Part shown: piece by piece, positions 9,901 to 19,064 of the stretch
How the letters are laid out: every line of letters begins with the position of its first letter
Position numbering within the stretch: the first letter of the stretch is position 1
From: DASPKM01 sp963817075
GTDB lineage: Bacteria; Bacteroidota; Bacteroidia; Chitinophagales; Chitinophagaceae
Direction: 5' to 3'
Assembly: GCA_963817075.1 (NCBI GenBank)
Contig: CAWFMT010000009.1
Span: 310,001 to 374,000 of the forward strand
DNA: 64,000 nucleotides
The notes under the pieces: generated by a model
Told to the model about the DNA's origin: nothing
Databases searched by the model: none
The model's input: only the letters and a program-made list of their open reading frames with translations
Translations under genes and position numbers: made by a program

Positions 9901-11474
9901 ACCTGCGCAAATAATTGTTTGAAATAACTACTCAGATGCTGGGGCTGATCGCTCAATACTGCAAGAGGCACATCACTTCCCATCGAACCAACAGGCTCCT
10001 TGCCGTCAATAGCCATTGGACTGATGATGGATTCAAGATCTTCAGAAGAATATCCAAAGGCTTTCTGGTATTTAAAGATCTGCTCATGTTCCAGATGAGT
10101 GAACATTACTCGTGGCTGTGGCAATTCCTCAAGGCGAATCTTATATTTATTTAACCAATCAGAATATGGTTTTTGCGAACAGATGGATTCCTTCAATTCC
10201 TGATCGCTGATAATTCGGCCCTGCTCTATATCAACTACGAACATTTTTCCCGCCTGCAGTCTGCCTTTTTCCTTGACTAATGAAGGATGAACAGGAAGCA
10301 CTCCCGTTTCCGAAGCCATTATAACCCGATCATCATGTGTTACACAATAACGTGATGGGCGAAGGCCATTTCTATCTAATGTGGCACCGATGATTTTACC
10401 ATCAGTAAATGAGATCGAAGCAGGTCCGTCCCAGGGTTCGATCATCGAAGCATGATATTCATAAAATGCCTTCTTCACCGGATCCATTTGATCATTGCCA
10501 TCCCATGCTTCAGGGATCAACATCATCATAACATGAGGAAGTGATCTGCCTGTTAGGGTAAGCAATTCGATCATATTGTCAAGGCAGGCGGAATCAGACT
10601 GTCCTTCTGTAATTATCGGAAGTAACATTTCCATTTCTTCACGGCTGAAGTATGGAGACGTAAAACTTTTTTCACTTGTCTTTAGCCAGTTCAGATTTCC
10701 CTGCAGTGTATTGATCTCTCCGTTGTGCGCTATATAACGGAAAGGCTGAGCCAGTTTCCAGGATGGAAATGTGTTGGTCGCAAAACGAGAGTGGATCAAT
10801 CCAAAGGCTGATACAATTCTCTTATTGTTAAGGTCAGGAAAATAATTTCTTACCTGGAGACTTGTTAACTGGCCTTTGTAAACAACAGTTTTGTACGATA
10901 AGGAAGCAATGTAAAACCCTATAGCATCCTTCTTGACGGTGCTATTGATGAGGTGACTTGCGTGATTGCGAAGTATGAAGAGTTTTCTTTCAAAATCATC
11001 CGGATTATTAATGTGATCCGGACAGGCAAGAAATACCTGTTCCATTTCAGGCTCAACACTCAAAGCTGTTAGTCCAACTCCATCTGCATTTACAGGAACT
11101 TTCCTAAAGGCAAGGATCTCCATGCCAAGTCGTTCAGCAGCGCGATTAAAAATATCGCGGCATTCTTCGCGGAGCCGGATCTCTTTAGGAAAGAAGATCA
11201 TCCCAACTCCATATTTCCCAAAAGCAGGAAGATGAACTCCTAGTTTCAGGCATTCTTCAAAGAAAAATTCGTGGGGAGTTTGAATCATGATACCCGCGCC
11301 ATCTCCGGTATTGCTTTCGCATCCGCATGCGCCGCGGTGTTCCATATTCTCCAAAACAGTGAGGGCATCTGCAACAATCTGGTGAGATTTGTTGCCCTTG
11401 ATGTTGGCTACAAAACCAATTCCACAAGAATCCCTTTCGAAGGAAGGATCGTATAATCCAACGTTGCCTACCAT
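6942..11474 (-). CDS. gltB: Glutamate synthase large subunit (GltB)
   Basis: Glutamine-amidotransferase and glutamate-forming subunit of NAD(P)H-dependent glutamate synthase. The 1510 residues match the family length. Domain order is complete. The N-terminal Ntn amidotransferase has its catalytic Cys at residue 17 (DSCGIGF), so a 16-residue propeptide is presumably removed. A central domain follows, then the FMN-binding (alpha/beta)8 barrel with GGKSNTGEGGED and ISGHDGGTGASP. The [3Fe-4S] ligands lie in CILMRKCHLNTCPVG, and the Gly-rich beta-helix GXGXG-type domain is at the C-terminus. ATG at 11474. It is the first gene of gltBD-amt. No strong promoter box was recognised upstream. Confidence 0.97.
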   Translation of the reverse strand: MVGNVGLYDPSFERDSCGIGFVANIKGNKSHQIVADALTVLENMEHRGACGCESNTGDGAGIMIQTPHEFFFEECLKLGVHLPAFGKYGVGMIFFPKEIRLREECRDIFNRAAERLGMEILAFRKVPVNADGVGLTALSVEPEMEQVFLACPDHINNPDDFERKLFILRNHASHLINSTVKKDAIGFYIASLSYKTVVYKGQLTSLQVRNYFPDLNNKRIVSAFGLIHSRFATNTFPSWKLAQPFRYIAHNGEINTLQGNLNWLKTSEKSFTSPYFSREEMEMLLPIITEGQSDSACLDNMIELLTLTGRSLPHVMMMLIPEAWDGNDQMDPVKKAFYEYHASMIEPWDGPASISFTDGKIIGATLDRNGLRPSRYCVTHDDRVIMASETGVLPVHPSLVKEKGRLQAGKMFVVDIEQGRIISDQELKESICSQKPYSDWLNKYKIRLEELPQPRVMFTHLEHEQIFKYQKAFGYSSEDLESIISPMAIDGKEPVGSMGSDVPLAVLSDQPQHLSSYFKQLFAQVTNPPIDPIRERLVMSLATFVGNIGNLLEEDQLACHTVALQHPILSNHELEKLRSIDTGVFQAKTLQTYFRADGKPGSLKKGVERLCRYAEDAVNDGFEVLILCDRAVDSDHASIPSLLATAAVHHHLIRKGMRGQVGIVVEAGDVWEVHHFACLIAFGATAINPYLALSSIRDMKESGKLQTGLGEDDLKKNYVKAINDGLLKVFSKMGISTLQSYQGAQIFEIIGLNKDVVEKYFRGTVSRIEGMGMDEIAKEQLVKHFFAFSKKDIPVDRLPVGGIYQWKRKGEFHLFNPQTIHLLQYSTRMNDYNIFKKYSSLVNEQGLKSCTLRSLLRFKPNRKSISLDEVEPAENIYKRFATGAMSFGSISWEAHSTLAIAMNRLGGKSNTGEGGEDEKRYDLLPNGDSMRSAIKQVASARFGVTSLYLTEADELQIKMAQGAKPGEGGQLPGHKVDDWIGRVRHSTPGVGLISPPPHHDIYSIEDLAQLIFDLKNSNRKARISVKLVSKAGVGTIAAGVTKAKADVILISGHDGGTGASPISSIKHAGLPWELGLAETHQTLVRNRLRSRVVVQADGQMKTGRDIAIAALLGAEEWGIATAALVVEGCILMRKCHLNTCPVGVATQDPELRKRFSGNADHVVNFFKFITQELREIMAELGFKTVNEMIGQVENLEERDDITHWKYSKLDLKPILFKEPTSLYTGLYKMEEQDHGLEGLLDWKLLEKAKPALEKQERVVGEFNIKNTDRTTGSILSNEITKIFRSEGLPEDTIHFKFNGTAGQSFGAFNTKGVTLELEGDANDYFGKGLSGARLVIYPSMEASFIPEENIIIGNVAFYGATSGEAFIRGKAGERFAVRNSGVRAVVEGVGDHGCEYMTGGRVVILGDTGRNFAAGMSGGISYVYDVKGNFSANCNPEMVDLDPVNSEDAIELREMILKHYQYTGSTVAKFVLDDFENQLKNFIKVFPKDYKKALQQKVNEHRSTEKVKKQ

Positions 11475-11726
11475 AAAACCAATCCTTTTAATAATTATTC
11501 AACGAACAACACCTATTGTAGAATAATTTCCAACAATAGCGCAAGCAACGAATTGAAAATACAAAGAAACTGCCGGTTTAAAAAATTAGTTATTAACAGG
11601 ATAAAATTCAGGAATAATAGGCCAAATCAGTTGAACTCCTGAGATGGTGCGGGACGCTATAATTCAAGCCAAATGCATACTTTGCCGCAAATTGAGCCTC
11701 AAAATCTTATAAATATTTTGAACAAA

Positions 11727-13079
11727 ATGAAACGACTTTTTGCGTGTCTTTTATTTGCCAGTTTGGGCATCTGTGGAAAAGCCCAGGAATGGACCAGTCT
11801 TTTTGATGGCAAATCCCTGAAAGGATGGAAAAAAATTGCTGGGACTGCTGAGTACAAGGTAGAGGATGGAGCAATTGTAGGTATCACGGTAGCTACTTCT
11901 CCAGTGAATAGTTTCATTGTTACTGAAAAAGAATATGCTGATTTCATCCTTGAACTTGAGGTCAAAATTGATGACACCACCTCTAATTCAGGCATCCAGA
12001 TAAGAAGCCACTATGATCCAAAGGCCGCAAATGGAACAGGCAAAGTGATAGGTTACCAATACGAGCTTGATCCTTCTACAAGGCGGTGGACCGGCGGACT
12101 TTATGATGAAGGAAGAAGAGACTGGCTCTATCCACTTTCATTAAATGAAAAGGCACAACAGGCATATAAGCCCAACGAGTATAACAAAGTAAGGATCGAA
12201 TGTTTCAAGAACAGCATACGCACCTGGATCAATGGTGTACCCGCTGCATACGTCATAGACACGGTGGATCGTTCGGGATTTATCGCTCTGCAAGTGCACA
12301 GGATCACAAATCCGGACTGGGCAGGAAGAAAGATACATTGGAGAAAAATTCGGATAGCCCCGGCTGTTAAACAATCAGTTGATTTTGACGGTTATGTTTT
12401 CAATACTATTCCTAACACTTTATCCGAGGTTGAGAAAAGAAATGGATGGAAGCTTTTGTTTGATGGTGTAAGTTCAAAGGGATGGGTTGGTGCGCGATTG
12501 GATAGCTTTCCCGCGAAGAGTTGGTTCATTAAAGATGGAATTCTTTCCGTTCAATCCTCTGGTGATGCTGAAAAATCGAGCGGAGGCGACATTGTTACGA
12601 GAGACCTATTCAGTGCATTTGACCTTTCATTTGATTTCAAACTGACTAAGGGTGCAAACAGCGGAGTAAAATATTTTGCGGCTCTTGCAAATGATACAGG
12701 TTCTGCAATTGGATTGGAGTACCAACTTCTGGACGATAAGGTGCATCCTGATGCAAAGGAAGGAAGGGATGGCAATCGTATGCTTGCATCTCTCTATGAT
12801 TTGATACCGGCAAAAAAACAGGAAAGATTTGTAAAGCCTCCTGAACAATGGAACACAGGCAGGGTTATCGTGTACCCAAATAATCATGTTGAGCATTATC
12901 TCAATGGGATCAAGGTTTTGGAATATGACCGTGGGTCAAAGGCTTATCGAGATCTGGTAGCGATTAGTAAATACAAGGGCTTCAAAAATTTTGGAGAGGC
13001 AGCAAAAGGAAAAATTCTTTTGCAGGAACATGGATCCACTGTAGATTTTCGGAGTATTAAGATCAAAGAGTTAAAATAA
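11727..13079 (+). CDS. Secreted protein with two DUF1080 (3-keto-disaccharide hydrolase-type) domains
   Basis: The frame opens at 11673, but the ATG at 11727 begins a clean type I signal peptide (MKRLFACLLFASLGICGKAQ), so this start is preferred. Two concanavalin-like DUF1080 repeats follow. The first begins EWTSLFDGKSLKGWKK near residue 22 and the second begins KLLFDGVSSKGWVG near residue 250. DUF1080 proteins include 3-keto-glycoside hydrolases, and many are exported in Bacteroidota. The next gene is a Gfo/Idh oxidoreductase, a frequent partner that would oxidise or reduce sugar hydroxyls. A role in glycoside degradation is inferred from family and neighbour; the substrate is unknown. Confidence 0.85.
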   Translation: MKRLFACLLFASLGICGKAQEWTSLFDGKSLKGWKKIAGTAEYKVEDGAIVGITVATSPVNSFIVTEKEYADFILELEVKIDDTTSNSGIQIRSHYDPKAANGTGKVIGYQYELDPSTRRWTGGLYDEGRRDWLYPLSLNEKAQQAYKPNEYNKVRIECFKNSIRTWINGVPAAYVIDTVDRSGFIALQVHRITNPDWAGRKIHWRKIRIAPAVKQSVDFDGYVFNTIPNTLSEVEKRNGWKLLFDGVSSKGWVGARLDSFPAKSWFIKDGILSVQSSGDAEKSSGGDIVTRDLFSAFDLSFDFKLTKGANSGVKYFAALANDTGSAIGLEYQLLDDKVHPDAKEGRDGNRMLASLYDLIPAKKQERFVKPPEQWNTGRVIVYPNNHVEHYLNGIKVLEYDRGSKAYRDLVAISKYKGFKNFGEAAKGKILLQEHGSTVDFRSIKIKELK

Positions 13080-13157
13080 AGACTAAGAACCAAGCACCAA
13101 AATCCAAATAAATAAGACTAAATAATAAAATAAAAAATGTCTTTATTTCTTTCACAG

Positions 13158-13230
13158 AGTGAATCGTGAGTCGTGATTAAGGAATTTCTCGCAAAGAAGC
13201 AAAGTGAGCAAAGGCTTTGCTTCCCTGGTG
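13158..13230. repeat. Short heptamer array plus CGCAAAG-type spacer repeat
   Basis: About three degenerate units of the CGTGAGT repeat (13158-13178) followed by TTTCTCGCAAAGAAGCAAAG and related sequence. The same order (heptamer array then TCTCGCAAAG) recurs at 44201 and 54159. The rest of the 286-base spacer 13080-13365 is AT-rich with nothing recognised. Confidence 0.6.
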
Positions 13231-13365
13231 ATGTGGTTGTTTACAATCCCTATTAATGCTTTTTGAAATTTTATTATTGAAAATTCTTTGGAACTTGGAT
13301 TTTGGATCTTGAAATTTATCTCTATTTGTTTTTAAGTCACCTGACTTTCTTCAATCTTTCCATTT

Positions 13366-14679
13366 ATGAAACGCAGAGAATTTATAAGGAACTCCAGCCT
13401 TGCTGCCGGAGGTATTACCATTCTTAACTTTCCGGTGTTTGGTAAGAATGCACCAAGCAACAAAGTGATTGTTGCAGTAATGGGAGTCAATAGTCGGGGA
13501 GCATATCTTGCTGAAAGCTTCGCCGGTTTGCCCAATGTTGAGGTAGCCTACTTATGTGATGTTGAGGACAAGGCAATCGAGAATGGATTGAAAGCATTGA
13601 AAAATGCTCAGCGAAAACCAACAGTTATAAAAGATATCCGCGAGTTGGTGGCCAAAAAAGATTTTGATGCTCTTGTTATTGCGGCACCAGATCATTGGCA
13701 TGCCCCCGCATCAATCCTTGGTGTAACTCACGGGAAACATGTTTATGTAGAGAAGCCATGTAGCCATAATCCGCATGAAGGGGAGTTGGTGTCACAGGCA
13801 ATGCGCAAATATGGAAAGCTGATCCAGATGGGCAATCAGCGCCGATCTATTCCAACACTGATTCAGGCAGCAAAAGAAGTTCGGGAAGGCATTATTGGAA
13901 ACGCCTACCTGGGGAAAGGCTGGTATACTAACAATAGAAGATCGATTGGAGTTGGAAAAAAAATTCCTGTTCCAGCCTCACTAGATTTTAATCTCTGGCA
14001 AGGACCAGCACCACGCAAAGATTACATGGATAACCTGGTTCATTACAATTGGCATTGGTTCTGGCATTGGGGCACTGGAGAGTCCTGTAATAATGGAACA
14101 CATGAAATTGACTGCTGCCGTTGGTTTCTAGGGGTTGATTATCCAACCAAGGTTACCAGTTCAGGAGGGCGATATGCGTTTAAGGATGACTGGGAAACTC
14201 CTGATACACAAATCGCGAGCTTTGAATTTGGTAAGGAAAAGGCAATCACCTGGGAAAGCCGAAGCTGTAGCAATTTCCCTGTTGAAGGTTCGGGCAGAGG
14301 CTATGTTATCTATGGTGATAAAGGGACACTGGTGAACAATGGTGGTGGAGATTACAAAGTCTTCGACGAAAAAAATAAATTAGTCAAAGAAGTTAAATCA
14401 GAAGTTCAACCTGACCCCAATAATCCTGTGAGCGCTAGTGGCAACCTTGATCTTTATCACTTCCTGAATTTTGTGAATGCAATCAGGGGAGAAGCAAAGC
14501 TCACAGCTCCAGTGGATGAGGGACATAAAAGCATCCTGCTTTGCCACCTTGCCAACATCGCCCAGCGAACTGGTACAACCCTTCACTGCGATCCTTCAAA
14601 TGGACATATTGTTGACAACAAATTAGCGATGGCTATGTGGAAGAGGAGTTATGAGAAAGGGTGGGAACCACGGGTATGA
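13366..14679 (+). CDS. Gfo/Idh/MocA family oxidoreductase with Tat-type signal
   Basis: NAD(P)-dependent sugar or cyclitol dehydrogenase of 437 residues. The N-terminus MKRREFIRNSSLAAGG is a twin-arginine signal, predicting export of the folded, cofactor-loaded enzyme. A Rossmann fold follows (VIVAVMGVNSRGAYLAESF), with the catalytic-region EKPCSHNPHE near residue 131 typical of the family. The C-terminal Gfo/Idh domain contains GTHEIDCCRWFLG. It stands 286 bases after the DUF1080 gene on the same strand, and the two probably act on the same glycosides. Exact substrate unknown. Confidence 0.9.
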   Translation: MKRREFIRNSSLAAGGITILNFPVFGKNAPSNKVIVAVMGVNSRGAYLAESFAGLPNVEVAYLCDVEDKAIENGLKALKNAQRKPTVIKDIRELVAKKDFDALVIAAPDHWHAPASILGVTHGKHVYVEKPCSHNPHEGELVSQAMRKYGKLIQMGNQRRSIPTLIQAAKEVREGIIGNAYLGKGWYTNNRRSIGVGKKIPVPASLDFNLWQGPAPRKDYMDNLVHYNWHWFWHWGTGESCNNGTHEIDCCRWFLGVDYPTKVTSSGGRYAFKDDWETPDTQIASFEFGKEKAITWESRSCSNFPVEGSGRGYVIYGDKGTLVNNGGGDYKVFDEKNKLVKEVKSEVQPDPNNPVSASGNLDLYHFLNFVNAIRGEAKLTAPVDEGHKSILLCHLANIAQRTGTTLHCDPSNGHIVDNKLAMAMWKRSYEKGWEPRV

Positions 14680-14683
14680 AGGC

Positions 14684-14866
14684 CGAAGTCGGAAGTCTGA
14701 GGTCGGAATGAAAAATGTAAAATAACTCTAAACTCGAAACCCTAAAACTTAGAGTTGGAGATTAGAAGAATTTCACCGCCAGGTCGCCAGGACGCGAAGT
14801 TTCGCAAAGATTCCTAGCGTTTCCTTGCGCCTTTGTTTCCCTGCCTGACGGTGTCACGCAGGCAGG
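14684..14866. repeat. Spacer repeats between convergent genes (GAAGTCGG type and CGCCAGG/CGCAAAG type)
   Basis: 14684-14708 is a run of GAAGTCGGAAGTCTGAGGTCGG that recurs at 28434-28470. 14770-14866 has ACCGCCAGGTCGCCAGGACGC ... TTCGCAAAGATTCC, a member of the dispersed CGCAAAG family. No coding frame is supported here. Confidence 0.6.
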
Positions 14867-14883
14867 ATTGTGGTAAAAAATAA

Positions 14884-15645
14884 TTAAGAGGCAGCCTTAA
14901 TAGATTTGACAGAGAAGGAATCAGGCAGAAGTTTTTGATCTTCCTGTGTTTGATTGACAGCAGACTTGTAGAACAGTATCCTGATGGTTTGCGCAAAGGT
15001 CATCCTGATGATCCTCATGTCCAGCCAGATATTGCAGTTACGTATATAGAAGGCATCGAATTGGTAGCGGTGAAAGATGCTTTCAAAATCCCGGGTAGGT
15101 CCTCTGAATCCTTTTACCTGTGCCAGTCCGGTAATGCCGGGTTTGAGAAAATTCCTGAATTTATAAGCTGGAACGATGTTGGAGAATTTCTCACAATCCG
15201 AGTGCATATGTGGTCTTGGTCCCACGATGCTCATGTGACCGAGCAGGACATTAAGGAACTGAGGAAGTTCATCAAGACTTGAGATACGCAGGAACCTGCC
15301 CAACCGGGTGATCCGTACATCATTGTCCTCAGCCTGTTTGTTATGAGCCTCGCTATTGACCACCATGGTCCGGAACTTCAGGCAGTTGAAGGTTCTTCCA
15401 CCCATGCCCACACGCTTCTGAACGAAAAAGATAGGTCCCCTGGAATCCATCCTGATCAAAAGTGCGAGGATGGGGAAAAGCCAGGTACCAACAAGCAATA
15501 AAAAGAAGGCAGACATGACCAGGTCAAAGACGCGCTTGAAGCTCAAATAGAATCTCTTCCGGTCGATATAGGAGCGTAGAAAATCAACATCTGTGTCTAC
15601 GAAAGAATTCCTGTCCGAAAATAGGGTCGTACTCTTGTTCTTCAT
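14884..15645 (-). CDS. Sugar-phosphate transferase (polyisoprenyl-phosphate glycosyl-1-phosphate transferase), copy 1
   Basis: Monotopic phosphoglycosyl transferase that starts glycan synthesis by moving a sugar-1-phosphate from a nucleotide sugar to undecaprenyl phosphate at the inner membrane. In 253 residues there is one hydrophobic re-entrant helix (about 40-65). Then come KRVGMGGRTFNCLKFRTM (78-94), the catalytic Asp-Glu pair D125-E126 in SLDELPQ, IVGPRPH (140-146) and the C-terminal FLKPGITGLAQVKG. This is the short catalytic-only form without the long WcaJ membrane domain. It differs from copy 2 (23124-23885) at seven residues by eye, and the two copies lie in the same orientation on both sides of a plus-strand polysaccharide module. 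Sugar specificity unknown. Confidence 0.92.
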   Translation of the reverse strand: MKNKSTTLFSDRNSFVDTDVDFLRSYIDRKRFYLSFKRVFDLVMSAFFLLLVGTWLFPILALLIRMDSRGPIFFVQKRVGMGGRTFNCLKFRTMVVNSEAHNKQAEDNDVRITRLGRFLRISSLDELPQFLNVLLGHMSIVGPRPHMHSDCEKFSNIVPAYKFRNFLKPGITGLAQVKGFRGPTRDFESIFHRYQFDAFYIRNCNIWLDMRIIRMTFAQTIRILFYKSAVNQTQEDQKLLPDSFSVKSIKAAS

Positions 15646-15828
15646 GTGGATAAACTAAGCTTTCAAAATTACTGTTTATGTCCAGTCGGTCCTTTGTTAT
15701 GATTTGATTTGACAAGATTGGACTTGAGAACGTTGCTTTGCCCTAAATATTTTAAGGCTCAAAATCTCTTGATGTTAAATTATTTAGGAGCTATACATCC
15801 TTTATTTTTGGCCACACCATAAATTACC

Positions 15829-17142
15829 ATGCTCAGAAGAATTTTAATTGTTGGAATATTCACCGGAGCAGGGCAATTATTTTCAGTCTTTGTATTAAAA
15901 TCTCTCTCGCAGCAAGGCCTGATTCCACAATTGAATGAGATAGCCCAACTGGATTCTCTCATTTTTTTTGTGATGAACATTATTGCTGCCGGGCTTCAGC
16001 CCGCAGCTATCAGGAATCTTGCATTGGCAAATAACTGGCGACACGAATATTCACAAACTCAGTCAGCACGTATTACGTTATCGTTCTTTCTTGTGTTGGG
16101 TTCAATCCTTGCTTTTTTCAATCCACATTACCTGGTCTTTTTAATAGCTCCCATCCTTGCCTTAAGCGGGGAATATGCATTATATGCAAGAGGGTCCCCA
16201 ATTATTGGATCTTTGATATCTTTTTTAAGACTGGTTGTTCCTTTTACTACTGTTTGGATTGCCACCTACCTTTTTCCCGGATACTTAGGCCTGGCCTATG
16301 CGCTGGCGGTTGCAGTGATATATCTAATCACGAATTTTCTGATCAGCTATTACCTCAAGCTTCCTTTCTTTGTCAGGCCTCAACTACGGAAGCTTAAACT
16401 CTATGTTTCAAGTTTTCAACTGGGCCTGGTTACGATATCACTCTATTTTATCGGGCTCGGCCTGATCCTTATCGCCCCATACTTTTATAATCCAGCAATA
16501 GTTGCAATTGCATTTGCAGGATTGAAATTCTACATATTATATAAAGGTGTTTTGAGAGTGATACACCAAACCTTTGTTCGGGAGCTACAAAGCAGTTTTG
16601 TTTCATTACGCGTGGATCAAATGTCAATTATACCTGCTCTCCTTTTTTTGGGTTCTGTTCTTTTTTTTCCTGAATCCTTTATCTCATTTTTTTTTGGCAG
16701 AAACTACGTAGCTGAATTGCCATATTTCATTCTTCTCGCAACCGCTGCCGTCATTTATTCCTTCTTTCTTAGTATGTCTACCAGGGCGATGTTGCAACGG
16801 AAAGACAAGCCCTATTCTCAGATCTGTGTAATTGCTGCAGCTGTTTCAATGCTGACTCTTTTAGTTATGTCCTACTATTCCGATAGTCCGGCATCAATAG
16901 GTATAAGTGTATTAATTGGAGAATTGTGCTGGTTAGCAGGGCTTATTAAAATATCAGATAAGGATGCTGAATTTGGAAAAAGGTTCAGATTTGCATTCGA
17001 AATCATTCTGATTGTTTCGCTTGCATTTCTACCAAGATATTTTATTGGCGATACAGTTGTGTGTTACTTCGGCAGCATCGGATTCATTGCTTTAATACTC
17101 TTAATTTTATATCATAGAAAATTTCAGGCTTCGGTTCCATAA
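15829..17142 (+). CDS. Polysaccharide flippase-like membrane protein (Wzx/PST-type)
   Basis: Protein of 437 residues, hydrophobic over nearly its whole length with about 12 predicted membrane helices. The start GIFTGAGQLFSVFVLKSLS and overall layout suit the MATE/PST polysaccharide transporter superfamily, which flips undecaprenyl-linked repeat units to the periplasm. Sequence similarity to named Wzx proteins is weak by eye, so the call rests on topology and context. It is the first plus-strand gene after copy 1 of the sugar transferase and is followed 24 bases later by a methyltransferase. A membrane protein of other function is possible. Confidence 0.65.
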   Translation: MLRRILIVGIFTGAGQLFSVFVLKSLSQQGLIPQLNEIAQLDSLIFFVMNIIAAGLQPAAIRNLALANNWRHEYSQTQSARITLSFFLVLGSILAFFNPHYLVFLIAPILALSGEYALYARGSPIIGSLISFLRLVVPFTTVWIATYLFPGYLGLAYALAVAVIYLITNFLISYYLKLPFFVRPQLRKLKLYVSSFQLGLVTISLYFIGLGLILIAPYFYNPAIVAIAFAGLKFYILYKGVLRVIHQTFVRELQSSFVSLRVDQMSIIPALLFLGSVLFFPESFISFFFGRNYVAELPYFILLATAAVIYSFFLSMSTRAMLQRKDKPYSQICVIAAAVSMLTLLVMSYYSDSPASIGISVLIGELCWLAGLIKISDKDAEFGKRFRFAFEIILIVSLAFLPRYFIGDTVVCYFGSIGFIALILLILYHRKFQASVP

Positions 17143-17166
17143 TTATTTAACGGAAGGCAATATCTC

Positions 17167-17901
17167 ATGAAGGATAGTAAAACTGTGCGCTTTCTAAAGT
17201 TTCAGAGCTTCTATCCTAATATTCTCAGCATTTTTATTAATCCATTTTATTTTATCAGGCGCGGGCTGAGTCGCCATATAAAAAACTTTGCTCCACTTTT
17301 GAAGGGAAGATTACTGGATTTTGGTTGTGGCAGAAAGCCCTATAGGAATTATTTTGATGTTGCAGAATATATTGGTGTTGATATTCTGGAGACTGGACAT
17401 GATCACAAGTTGTCGGAGGCCGACATCTATTACGATGGAAAGAATTTACCCTTTCCGGATAATCATTTCGATAGCCTGTTCTGCAGCGAGGTGCTGGAGC
17501 ATGTTTTTAATGTTGACGAGGTCTTGCCTGAAATTAACAGGGTTTTGAAAACGGGGTCAAAAGCATTGATCACAACTCCATTTTGTTGGAATGAACACGA
17601 GATACCTTTTGATTATGCCAGGTATACCTCATTTGGAATAAAGGATTTGCTCCAAAGAAATGGATTCAAGGTTATAAGACTTGAGAAGAGTGGGAATTTC
17701 GCACGCGTAAATATCCAACTCTGGGCTCTGTACTTTTATGAACTTTTTAGTCGGTTCAAAACCACAGGATATATATTGTCGCTGATATTTATTATTCCAA
17801 TTAACCTGATTGGTTCAATTATTTGTCTGGTGCTTCCTGTGAACAAATCACTTTACTTTAATAATATAATTATTGCTGAAAAAATAAGTCGGCCTGAATG
17901 A
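17167..17901 (+). CDS. Class I SAM-dependent methyltransferase
   Basis: The 244 residues show methyltransferase motif I LLDFGCGRKPYRNYF (about 50-64), motif II VGVDI-like YIGVDILE, and FDSLFCSEVLEHV, all typical of Methyltransf_11-type enzymes. A hydrophobic segment near the C-terminus (IIPINLIGSIICLVLP) suggests membrane association. The gene overlaps the next one by four bases (ATGA), so the two are translationally coupled. It probably methylates a sugar of the polysaccharide or its lipid carrier; target unknown. Confidence 0.8.
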   Translation: MKDSKTVRFLKFQSFYPNILSIFINPFYFIRRGLSRHIKNFAPLLKGRLLDFGCGRKPYRNYFDVAEYIGVDILETGHDHKLSEADIYYDGKNLPFPDNHFDSLFCSEVLEHVFNVDEVLPEINRVLKTGSKALITTPFCWNEHEIPFDYARYTSFGIKDLLQRNGFKVIRLEKSGNFARVNIQLWALYFYELFSRFKTTGYILSLIFIIPINLIGSIICLVLPVNKSLYFNNIIIAEKISRPE

Positions 17902-19064
17902 CCAGAAAACAAACTATAGTATACCTGATCTTCACGATACTTCTCCTATATATCATTTCTCCATATGTTTTCACAAAGAACTTTTTTTTCAATGAGATCC
18001 TGGCTCTTTTTGGTTTTGGCACCCTGGCATATAAAAGATTTCGGGTAGGCAAAGATCCAATAAGCATTTGTGTACTCTACTTATTGATCTGGTCATCGCT
18101 ACATGTGATAACATCCTTATTCAGGATGGATACTTTTTATTATTATCTGCGCAATTTGGTTATTGTGTATTCAATGCTGGCATTTTTTCTAGGTTATTAT
18201 TCTCTTCCTTACCTATCACCCTATATAAAAAAAATTAGAAGTTTTTTACGCTTGTATATTGGCATCTTCGTTTGGATAAGACTCCCCAGGACACTTTTTG
18301 AAAGATTTGGTATGGCAGTACTATTTCCTGCATTATTCCGGAGAGCTGATAGTAAGTGGATGCCATCTGTACTTTTGATGCTGACCCTTATTTACGGAGT
18401 AGTCTATGATTCCTTCACTGCTATCATGATCACCGCCTTCTATTTCCTGCTATTCATGTCACCTGGATACCGTTTCTTTAAGCAGTCCCTGACGGCGGTA
18501 TTTATTGCGTTTTTCTTATTCTTTATTTATTTCCAGCCAAACCTTGCACTGATCGCCAACCGTTATAATCCGTTCAATGAAGTTGGAATTTATGATGTCA
18601 TCAATTCACATCCACTGCTTGCTATTGATGGGAACAGTACCTGGCGATTGGTATTATGGAAGGAAGTGTTAGTGGATAATTTCCCGGGTAATATAATAGG
18701 CTTAGGTTTTGGAACACCTGTAATGAAATACTTTCCTGTCGAGGATTATGACAAGCTCGCAACACTTCCTTACGTTTTAGGTGCCCACAATTCATATATC
18801 TATTTGTTTGGCAGACTTGGAATAGTTTACGTGATACTTGCAGCATACATCTACATCACCGTTTTTAAGGAATACTTCTATTATCATTCTTATTATGTTA
18901 AGAACAACCAGGCATTGATCTTCCTGAGTTTTTTTGCTATTTCCATCATCGCTTTTTTTAATGTGGCTCTGGAAACTCCCATATATGCCTCCGGATACTG
19001 GATACTTCTTGGATTCACTGCAAGATGCATACACGAAAGGAGGAAATCCATAGGGCAGTCATGA
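17898..19064 (+). CDS. O-antigen ligase/polymerase-like membrane protein
   Basis: A 388-residue polytopic membrane protein with about 10 helices. The large loop holds GLGFGTPVMKYFP and then GAHNSYIYLFGRLGIVY, the H-N-S/F-x-R-xG pattern common in Wzy/WaaL-type proteins that join glycan units on the periplasmic side. It overlaps the preceding methyltransferase (ATGA) and the next glycosyltransferase (ATGA), so it belongs to the same operon. Polymerase versus ligase cannot be told from sequence alone. Confidence 0.75.
   Translation: MTRKQTIVYLIFTILLLYIISPYVFTKNFFFNEILALFGFGTLAYKRFRVGKDPISICVLYLLIWSSLHVITSLFRMDTFYYYLRNLVIVYSMLAFFLGYYSLPYLSPYIKKIRSFLRLYIGIFVWIRLPRTLFERFGMAVLFPALFRRADSKWMPSVLLMLTLIYGVVYDSFTAIMITAFYFLLFMSPGYRFFKQSLTAVFIAFFLFFIYFQPNLALIANRYNPFNEVGIYDVINSHPLLAIDGNSTWRLVLWKEVLVDNFPGNIIGLGFGTPVMKYFPVEDYDKLATLPYVLGAHNSYIYLFGRLGIVYVILAAYIYITVFKEYFYYHSYYVKNNQALIFLSFFAISIIAFFNVALETPIYASGYWILLGFTARCIHERRKSIGQS

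Noticed and set aside
15175..15282. Antisense open frames inside both sugar transferase copies (14935-15282 and 23175-23522)
   Set aside because: Present in both because the genes are duplicates; they have no independent motif and run opposite to a clear family match.
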